From NCBI GenBank assembly GCA_903813345.2, contig CAIIXF020000001.1:18249915-18313914 (forward strand): a stretch of 64,000 nucleotides of DNA, written 5' to 3'. Shown here in pieces: positions 27,136 to 38,000 of the stretch (positions are counted from its first letter, which is position 1; every line of letters begins with the position of its first letter). Position numbers and translations under genes: made by a program. The notes under the pieces are model-generated. The model was not told the DNA's origin and did no database searches. It saw only the letters and a program-made list of their open reading frames with translations. Source of the stretch: Owenia fusiformis (Eukaryota; Annelida; Polychaeta; Sabellida; Oweniidae).

Positions 27136-30100
27136 TTGACAGGAAAATAGCAATTTATTTCAAAAACTAAAACTAACTTTTTGGAATTGTCTCCCAAGGA
27201 TTAATGGGGGTATGGATGGCGGGGGAGGGTGGGATTTTCTTGGGTGGTAAAAGGAAGGTCAAATTATCTTAGTCTCGCTGACAAATTCCCTTGTCTGTGT
27301 CATCCTATTTTTCAAATTCAATCATTTCGCGTTATTTATATTTGGTTGATTTGCACAGGGGGAGCAGTAAATACTATCCAATTTATCACATCCGTGATCA
27401 CGCTCATTTGTAGAAGTCAATAAGATAGACAGAAAAGAAAAATCTGCTTTTTCCATCCCAAGTCGAAACCAGATGCACATGTGCACATATTCTGAGGCTG
27501 TGAATGATGGATTTGGAACAGCCAAAACAAAATTGCACCGCAAGTCATGATCAATGTTAATCTGCTACATTTTCTAATATTAGTAAAATGATTCAAAAGT
27601 TAAGATACTCTCAGACAAAATGGACGTGCGTATTTAGGAAGTTCAACATATCAATGAATGAGTAGTGAAATAGACATATATGAGTGCGAACGATTAGACG
27701 AATAATGGATACAAAACGTGATAAAAGAGTCAAAAGAGGTTAGGAACAGCTCAACATCATCTATTGTGCAGATTTGTGTCATTAAGAATGTAAGTCATTA
27801 GGTTGTTCCGAAGCTCAGATTTTCGAGGATAAAAGATTGACTGATTTTTGTCAGTATGATTTAGTATGCAAATTGTATGCATGAAATCAAATACCAGCCA
27901 TCTTGGAGGTTTATTAGTTGAGAGACTAAGTAGTAATTTATATACCATTAATCACAGATTCCATTTAACGCAATATGATGTTATACAATTACTTTTGTGA
28001 GAAAGGCAATATGCTAAACCCCGGGTGTTGTGCGTGTCTACGTCTCTAATTTCCTTGTATCGATAATTTGGCTCACAAGATAATTACAATGGGGTAAGGC
28101 GAAAGAAAAAGATTTGGTCAAGCGTGCTTTAGGGGAATTCTACAAATCCGGGCATAAATCAACTTGTTAAGCCACTAGTGGTGACGATATATTCCATTTT
28201 AACGTTCTTTGAAGTTCTAATCTGACTTGAAATTGCTTTTTACGATACCATCTCCACTTTAGTATAATCGCCACCATTTATTACCACCGTGAGAGGAAGA
28301 AAGCTTAGCCCACAAAGATCTTCTAGAATGGCGGAAGCTTTCCAAAGAACTTGACTTTTTCGATCCATCGTAATGACAAATAGACCACGTTCAACGATCT
28401 CTTTCATGCAAAATTACTTAATGGTCAAAGTGAAGTGTTAGCTATTATAACCATTCTATCAAACAATAAATACAAATGAACTTTTCTAGTATCGAATCTA
28501 GAGGAAAACATTTTTTAACTTCGACGATAATAACTTTACACTAATGGGTGATAAATTTTAAGGATCCCTTTTATTTATTTTACAACAACTTTTTCATTGT
28601 CAGAGTTATGAAAAATCCATTAGACCTTACGGGATAGTGTCATAGATTAAAACTGTTATAAATTATTAATAAACAGTCGTAAATCATATTTCACCAATAT
28701 GGTATTGAATTGCATAATAATTACGATCAGAGCGATGATGAATTGCAAAACAATGAGGTGACAGGGTATCCGCAAAGGACAACTTAGTTCCATTTTAAAT
28801 TTATAGAGGGCATTAGAATAGCAATCGTTTCCGCTGTAATTCTTCCATGCCATTGCTATGGGAACGACAGCAGACGAAACACAGAGCTCTATTATGCAAT
28901 AAACTATCTCTCTCGTAAATTATATTTGATAAACTGAATGACAACCTTAACGAGAAAGCAGTCTCCAAAAGCGTATATCCAAACGCAGAACATTTGTCAT
29001 TCGAGTGATTAGATCCACTAATCGGGGACTTGTGAAACCATTTTCAATTTGAGCAACCATTCTGTCTCATTTCATGACTCTGTAGAAAATTATGGTATAA
29101 AATGATTCATAACTGGTAAATAACTACTGCGGAAATGAAAGATTTATCAAAAAAGCCATATTCTACATTTTGTTTTTGTGCTTCATACACATAAAGGTTG
29201 AGTGTGAATGGCCAAAGTTCTCCCATTTCATCTGTACTCCGTGTTGTGTGTGGGGGGGCCAATGGATTCATACACTCGTCATTGAGAGCACCAAGTCAAG
29301 CAAATTACCACAATTATTCTTGTGGATATATTATGATTAATTATTATATATATTAGTAATTATAATAGCAATCCGTACCATAAACTACCCAGTACTTTTG
29401 TGGACTTTGAATAGTGAAATGGTGTCGAATCATCCGCCACAGCGATAAGCAATTTAATGCTCGATGATCACCAAACTCCCGTATGTTGTCACTGTTGTGT
29501 ATATTTTAATAATCTCAACGGGGATTTCTGAATGTCAACGTTATTCTGTTTCAAATAAAGATAATCATAAAAGTCAAAACATTTTAGAAGTGGTAATAAA
29601 CTCCTTTACTCTGCTTAAAATACAAATCGATTACTAATATACTACATGTATTCACGTAATTTTCCAATTGTTAAATGGAATTTTATACCAAAAGTAGCTG
29701 ATTACCTTAATTCTTGTAAACAATATCGGTAACCGGGAACTTTAGATCCATATTTTATCATTGTATAACTATTGTCAAAGTACTTCTGTATCTCTGCGCC
29801 ATGCGTGTATGTTTGCTATGTTATAAATAGGGAATTTACTCATTTATCTTACAAAAGACATGATGGTATGAATTTATGAAGTTGTGTTTACAGAATATAA
29901 TTCAAAGCTTTCATTTTATTATTGCATTTTATAACAAATAACAATTAAGTTGAAAAAGTGCATTACATTCTAAACATTGAACGCATTATAGTATAGACAT
30001 TTGTGAAAAATAAGATAATAAAGTAAGCGGTTAACTGGAACCTATTCTATTGTTAGTTTGCAGTTTGCATGGTATTGTCACAATAATGGTTGGCTCAAAT

Positions 30101-31083
30101 GTACGTGATACGCATGCAAAACTAAAAGGAACAGATAGAGACAATACTGCAAATGGAGGACGCTTGGATTAGAAAATATAACTCTTCGGATTTGGATAAA
30201 ATCCTTTTACATAGAAATAGAGAGTGAGATTTTAAGATTTATTTCAATTATAAAGTTTATTAATGTCTAAGTTTTATAAGCCCATTTCACTATCATTCCA
30301 TATTTATTAGTGATATGGTAGTTTGATAGACATAAACAAAAACTAGTCTTTTAAGACACAGTTTATTGACAATGAAGATGTCATCCTCTACTAACTTTGA
30401 AGAAGCTGAGATTTCGTGTTACTTTATTGCAAAGAAACTGACAAAACGTATAGTTTCGGCATAATACTGTTGTCTTTTGAGCTATGAAAAGTGCAAAAAA
30501 CTTTGGTTTTTTTGGGGGGGGTGGGCTTTAATAGGGTCATCTATAAATAATTTGAAGTTTAATATTGTTTTTTTTCAACATGGTATCATTCAGATACTAT
30601 TTGTATCTTTCTGTTTTACTTAAACATCTCATGCATGGCTGAGGAGAAATGACTTATCATGAAGACTTGGTTTATATACAAATACAAGTATAGTATACGA
30701 CACGCCCTATATATTTCAAATTATGCCATTTGAGCGTTATTAAGAACAAACCCATGAATAAGCTGATGTATCTATTATATTATTACTAACCATCAATCAC
30801 TATTAATAACCTGATAACGGAGTATTATACGGTCCCACATATGGGAAACCTTTGTTATTACAATACTGGTTTTGACTTTGAGTCAAGTTCGGTCTAAAAA
30901 CGTTACTTTGTGAGGAGAGAAACTCAAAGTTCTTACGTTCAACCTATGCATTCCTTATTCAATAATTACTAAATCTTGAGCTCATTCCAAACAGGTCGTT
31001 GGCTCGTTGGATAATGTTTGTGCAACATTTGCGTAAATTGATTTTGCTACAAAATGTTCATGTAAGCCTTTGTTTAGGGTGTT
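27136..31083. other. Lox5-Scr intergenic DNA, sixth part
   Basis: Mostly AT-rich noncoding DNA, with a G-run near 30515 and no recognisable exon or structured repeat. The translations of the open frames resemble no known protein. Confidence 0.55.
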
Positions 31084-31116
31084 TCGTTTTACGGTGTAGT
31101 GTTGGGATCCAAAGGG

Positions 31117-31184
31117 CGTCTCGTCCCCAAGGAAAACCGTCTCTGCATCAGGTGCTGATGCAGTACGGTCATTAGCAGGAGACG
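31117..31184. promoter_or_regulatory. Structured GC-richer patch upstream of Scr
   Basis: CTGCATCA (31143-31150) and TGATGCAG (31156-31163) form a perfect 8 bp dyad around GGTGC. It is extended by CCGT (31137-31140) with ACGG (31165-31168) and enclosed by CGTCTC (31117-31122) with GAGACG (31179-31184). The patch is markedly less AT-rich than its surroundings and lies about 0.9 kb before the Scr ATG. It is followed by ACTTAATTAAAA-type homeodomain core sites. It could be a cis-regulatory element or a structured leader RNA. Confidence 0.35.
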
Positions 31185-31840
31185 AATCGGTTGACCAATC
31201 ATTACTCAGAAGTTAACTCTTAATGACTTAATTAAAACGCATAATTCTCAACTAATAGTGGTCCCTCTTATAGAACACTAATGAATTTAAAGGAGAAGTT
31301 TTAGTGAAGCAGAACACACGGCGATGCAAGTATAAGTTAGTACTTTTGTCCATTTACAAGTTTGATGAGCCAATCATTTTGCAATCAAAGGTAGGTCGAA
31401 ACTAGGCACGGCACTTGCATCCATGGTTGACTTGTTTCATTTGAATATCGCATCATCGGTTATTGTTTTATATGTATGCATGTTTTAGATAGATGGATTA
31501 ATGGATGGCATACTAAAACTAGATTTCATTTTTCTTTCTTTTATATATAACGCAGTAGAACTGTAGATGGTTGATATGTAAATGGACATTTGGCAATTAC
31601 AAGAGTGGAGATAGCATTTGTTTTATCAACAATCATCACATGGTCCTGAAGCAAGCAAAAACTGTTTGTTATTGTTGGCAGGGAACATCAAATCTCTATT
31701 AATTTCACGCTTTTTAGGGAAACAGCACACGAAGAGGCAAAGATTAATGAGGTTGGCTTAAATTCAATGACTTCATAGATTACAATGTTCTACAATAAAG
31801 TTGAATCATGTTCATACATCTGGGGAGTAATTTACCGCCA

Positions 31841-31903
31841 ATTGGTCGGTTGCTCGAACTTTACCCTCATTGTGGAGAATTATTGGCTGTTGAAGATCAC
31901 GTG
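31841..31903 (+). promoter_or_regulatory. Scr proximal promoter: CCAAT boxes and E-box
   Basis: ATTGG at 31841-31845, within the palindrome CCAATTGG, is followed by a second ATTGG at 31882-31886 and, 11 bp later, by CACGTG (31898-31903) within TCACGTGGT. The E-box is 143 bp upstream of the Scr ATG. Order, orientation and spacing of the ATTGG and E-box pair match the Lox5 promoter. The likely binders are NF-Y and USF-type factors, by analogy with vertebrate Hoxb4. Confidence 0.55.
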
Positions 31904-32045
31904 GTGTTAATCAACTTTCCTTATATGGTTTAATGTTTTGTTTAGGTTGTGAGCTCGTGGCGCTGATTACCGGCTGCTGATCCAGCGAATTATTAAAAAG
32001 ACGATATTAGAAAATCCCGTCACAGTCAGATAATCAATTAGGACA

Positions 32046-35000
32046 ATGAGTTTATACTCCCTCAAATCCCCGGCTGCCTATAACTCGTTTATGAGCGATA
32101 GTGGTGGCGGCGGACACAGAGAATTCACACATTCTGAGAATCCATACCGCGCTTATACGAGCGGTTATCCGTACACATCTCATACAGCAGCGCCGTCAGG
32201 TTCAACGCATCAGAACGGTACACCAACCGATTATAGCAGCTTCTCGAATCCAGCTACTCAGCGTCTCATACACCCATCGTATAACAGAGAGGACAGTCCC
32301 ACACCAGTTAACAACAACAAGCCCATGCCGGCCGCAACCACGTCCGTGATTACCTCAACCAGTCCACAGGATTACTCCATCAAAAGTAGAACAACCACGG
32401 AATTCGCCACAACAAAGTCAAGTAGCCAGATTACAGACAGAGACAGTGCGGTCGACTCGCCCTCTCCAACTCCTGGAAGTGTAGGCTCGCCCGTGAGTCC
32501 CGGTCAACCAAACAAGGATAATGACAAATACGTTAAAGAGGAAGAAGACGGGAGTGATCGGGAGGACAGGGATGGAGAAGGGGGTGCCGATAACCCAAAC
32601 ATACAGATATACCCCTGGATGAGAAGGGTTCATCTCGGACATGGTAAGTTACAAACTTGTACATATTTCATAAATTATCTGTATATTTCATGATGGTATT
32701 AACTGCATTTTACTGACAGTGTAGATAATGCTGCTCGTATTACGCTCATATGTCACATTGCTTTAATTAATGACATCACTTTCATATTTTGTTGATTTAT
32801 GGTATAAACATTTGTTAGCCCATATGTGAAACAACTCCAGTATTCATTGAAAAGAAAAATCACCATCCTATATATATTTGCATTTATACTATTTATCTAA
32901 ATTGTATCGTATTTAAAATGATTTATATATTTTACTTTAGCGATGTGAGTAGTTAGAGAATCTATCATTTATCTAACTTTAGAGATGATGATTATCATTT
33001 AGGAACGTCAATAAGGCTTCAAACCCTCGGGAGAAGTATTCAATTAAAATGATCTACGTTATTAGGTGTTAGTTTAGGTGTAACTTTTCTAAGATTGCAT
33101 ATTTTGTTGACCTGCATGATGTATTTTGGACCCCTGGTATTCGGGCCAACTCCATGTTTACATTAGCACGGGGATATCATTATAACTGATAGAATATGAC
33201 TAATGTCTTCCCCTCAGGGTTCCTCTTTATTTAGCAACCTTTGACCCCGCCGTTCACTTTTGATTTGTATCATACACTATTTACTGGGTCATACGACAAA
33301 TTCTGAAATTGGTATGTACTTGTCCATTTTTATTGTAGAATCAAAAAGACTTTGTCGTTATAATGATGAGACCAAGCACACCTATGTAAAGTTAATGTAC
33401 ATTTATTTATAGTATGTTTGACAGGACATCATTGTGAACTTCATTCAGAATGGTAAACAGGAATCACTTGGCCAGTACAGGGCACACGCTATGATAGCAC
33501 TAACAAAATATTAATGATATCAACACAGCTGTATTAAAACACATCGAATCAGACCAATATGATAATGGTTGGTAAAACAAGCACCAAAGCATTCATTCAA
33601 TATATCTTAAGTGTAACAACACCTTCACCCATCTAGGTATTATGAAGTTGTACGTGTACAGAACATTGTCACCTGGTAACCACTCTCTGGTAGATCATCC
33701 ATTCATAATGTTACAATAATCCATGCTTTCTTAGTTGTTGACATTTATAAGAAAAGCTCATTTGATGAAATATAATTATATTTAATGCTGAAAAAACCTT
33801 GAAATGATAAATTACCTTATCGAGACGAGCAGAATTAAGCGAATTATTATGAAATACAAAATTGAAAAATAAAAAATCCCATAAATAGATAGGTCAAGGT
33901 CAAACAACTAAAAGATGTTTTAATTTATCATAATGAAGGCTTATTGGTAGTCTGATGAATGCTGCAGTTTGAACACTCATTCCTTCATCTGAGAATCTGC
34001 ATCTGTATCCCACACAGACTTTACTGATTAAAATCTCACCAATTGGGGTGATGGCCCATCATTTTTCACAATTAAACCATTTGATAAAGAGTCTATTTAT
34101 CAATGTGATTCAATCATCGGCTGACTGTCATACAGATATGCGTCTACCCATACTTCTCAAAACGCCCTGTCACCATGGGCCAATTTTTCAATCAGGAAAC
34201 ACATGATGCGAGTCATGTCATGTTGTCAAAATTTGTATTCTCATGGTATAATCTTGTTAATGATTTTATTATTTATCTATATATACCGGTATTTACATAT
34301 AATCACATTATATATTACGTTTAATTGTTTTTGTTTTATATCAAACGGTGACCCCTCATGAAACATTTCTTTTAGATCTTATATTAATTCCATCTGGGAA
34401 AATGCCTCTGTGAACTTCATTTGACTTTACTGTTCCATATTGTTTGTTGGTGTTTGTACACTACATGTTAGTATTGTTTAATTATGGCGACAGCATTATA
34501 CCATCATCACATCATGTATTATTCATTAAGTCTTTTTACTCTAACATAACATCCGATTCAATCCGATCGACTGTTCACCTGTCAGTTGAAACTGTGCATG
34601 AGTTTTGTTTTTCTGTAATATTACGATGTAGTCGTGTACAGAAAATATAAGGAAACTAAAATGCATAAAACCTTATTCAAATTAAAATTCCGAAACATAT
34701 ATATGCCTGTAGTCACATGCTCTACCAAGTCAAACAAAGTTTGAAAGAGTTTGAATATCATGTCAGACCCACAGTTCTTTTCATTTGCATCATTCCATAC
34801 TAAAATCATAGATGCTGCATGAGATTCTTATGATCTGGAAACTGTTTTCAAGATGCTATTAGCACCAAAAGTCAACCTAAATCCCGTCCATCTCCCCTTC
34901 ATTCCCCACCCCATTAGTTTTGAAGGTACGCGTACTATACAGGGTGGTCAAACATTTGAACACTACTAAATGTATGTAGGAAACCATTTCACATTTTGCA

Positions 35001-38000
35001 ACAAATTGTTACTGAGAACCGTTTCAAAATAATTCATTCAATTTTTGTGTCCCTCAATTTATCTATTGATATTGGCCAAACGTCCAATAATGTTTGCCTT
35101 GGAAGATCAAATCTGGTGACATGATCACCATTTTGTATTCAATTTATTGGTATCATATTTTGATGATTATTGTTGGTTATATTACTGATGTAATATTCTT
35201 CTCCAAAAGGAGGGCAATCTGTTTCAACTGATATATGAAGCCCTTCCTCTATAATGTTGCAAGTTACCAGTTTTCTTTTTAAATATCTTAACAGTTAAAC
35301 GAGTCTGTTTTCCGATTCACCAGTATTATTATTGTCATTTTAGTTTAGAATTGGTCTTTGAAGCTTTGTAAATAACTTAAATGTCAGTTTTGCCTTCTAG
35401 AAAAGTTGAGTAGCTGTACAGATGTTGCAGTATACCCACCTCTGACATGTTCTTTCCTCTCTGTTCTTAAATGCATCTAATCATTCGATCTTATTTTAAT
35501 TTATAAAATATGTATATTGAAAGAAAGAATTTTGGAAAAACATCGGCAAATTTGACAAATGTATATTTAAGAAAACGAGGTCCTATCAAACATTGGGCAT
35601 CTACATATTAACTTTATGAATTGGACCTGCAAACTTTACAGCCAGCAGGTATTCACTTTGCATAGAAAAATGAATAAATGTTCACAATTAACAAAGGTTC
35701 TGATATTTTTGGACCACTCTGTAGTATTTAACAGGAATGGGAGCAATAGCAACTCATACATTACACGTTTACAGTAAAACGCTTGGTGATTTTGTGACAG
35801 AATACTTCACGACATTTTCCATTCTGATGGCACCAAACACATTCGAATTTATATTTACAAATCAAAAATCTATATTACAGAAATTAATTGAGATTATTTA
35901 TCGCCCGCTTTTGGATCACCCTGTATTATCAAACTGATTGAAGCCTATGTCTGACTTTATGCACGTCTATTACTCTTACTTCTTTTCAAGTTTATCCAAA
36001 TCTAAAAATAATTTATCGATTGATAATGAGAAATTCCAACAAATAGACATGTATTGAATTGATGCTTAGTGTGAACCAAACATAACTATTGAATTCACTT
36101 CACAACAATCCTGATATTTAGTCTTGCTTCAATACCCTGGGCCCCCTGTATTATTTTCATGTAATGTGTTGGAGAAGTAGATAAGGGGGTCCACAGTCTT
36201 GGGGCAACACTACCTGATAATGAACCCTGTGTATTGTACAACATGTAAAGGGGATACCTCTCCAAAGTCTAGATCCTGAAGATATTGGTATTCATTTCTT
36301 TTGATCTTCAAAATACTGGTAGTTATTTCTTTTGAACTTAAAAATACCTGTAGTCATTTCTTTTGCTTTTCAAAATACTGATAGTCATTTATGTTGATCT
36401 TCAAAATACTGCTAGTTTTTCTAGGATTGTCTAGTTATCGCTAAAATGTTATGGTTAATATTGAAATATAGAAATATAGTGCACCACTTAGTCATACAGA
36501 ACCCGACATGGGTCACCCGTCTATGGCGGCAAATAAAAAATCCTATATCCATTATCATCGAGGATATTGTTCAACATATAATGAGCACAAGGCAATAAAG
36601 TTTTCAAAAGCTTTATGTAATTGAAAAAGGACAATGTCTAATGAAGGCTGAAACAAATTAGAAACAACGGCTTAACTCAGTCTCTCTTCGCCTTAATAGA
36701 ATGATAGATAAGCAACTATTCTAATAATTTGTTGACAAAAACGCCGGTGTTCGGATATACCTTGACATATTTCTGCCATTCGTGATAAATTGATATGATT
36801 AATTGATTGAAAATGTTCTCTTTAATGTTTTTTAATGTGTGTAGTGTATTGTGAAGCCCATGAAGTAGGCATTATCTAATTGGCAATATGATGGTGCAGG
36901 CATATGGCTTCAATTGCTACAGTCATTAACCAAACAAACACTGACTATCTGCATGATAAACACATGATTATTTTGACATATCAGAAATAAACGACCATGT
37001 TTTACAAAACACATCCATTATAATAAATCATACCTAAAAGTAAAACATGATTTTGGCTTCTGCCATGCACGCAAAATGGTGCTAAGTCTATGTAGGATGA
37101 AACGTGTTACTTTGATGAAGATGATACGAGGACCCTTGCACGGCATATCATTGTACCATGCCCAACATCTACCGGAGATGAGCCAAAAGATACTACAACA
37201 GTGTCATGATAAAATATCCATGACAAAAATAATTGCATGTTCTGTTTGAACTTGAAAGGGGCGAAAACAACCCTTCTTAGAACATAGAACAATAAACATG
37301 ACATATACATAGCTTCATACGCTCTCGATTCATCCACAGCATCACGTAAGTGTGGTTTAATGAAATTCACCCTGTCAAATGACGTAGATTGGAGACCATA
37401 GCTTGACATGCCAAACCCTCAAAATGAAAACAGTGACTCATTAGAGCATTAGGTAATCAAACCAACATTTGTGGAATGTGGTAGGGCTAATTTCACCTTA
37501 ATTGAAAGTTGTGCTTCTGGAAAGTTACGTACAGCATGCTAATTTCTCAAATGACAGACGGAATTCTATTTGTAAAAATGATTTATAAAAAGAATCACAT
37601 TTATCAAACCTCCTCTGCATTAATCCACTGCAGTTGTTTGAAGTGATGGCTGACATTGCCAGTTGGTGCCGTAATGGATACATCTCTTACTTTGGTATGT
37701 AACCTTTGAAAGAAACTGGGGTAATAGGGTCACTCACCAAAGCTGAAGACAATATAATACACCAACCAGAGCACCATTCGGTCACTGCAACTTCTTTATG
37801 CATGTAGATATCAATCATGTTTCAACAGTTTGTTTATTGTGTACATTCTTTGGAATACATTGAATCTACTCAACTTGTACTCGGGTATCAGCTGTTAGCT
37901 ATGCACACATACAAATTGGTCATTATGGACAGGAGTTTTCAAATTGATAACAATACTCCCATCGTGATGCCTTTGTTCCTTAAATGTTTATGTGTGAACA

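Noticed and set aside
32101-32642. Open frames of 82 codons (+) and 74 codons (-) over Scr exon 1
   Set aside because: They are shadows of the Scr coding exon, which has the hexapeptide in its own frame.
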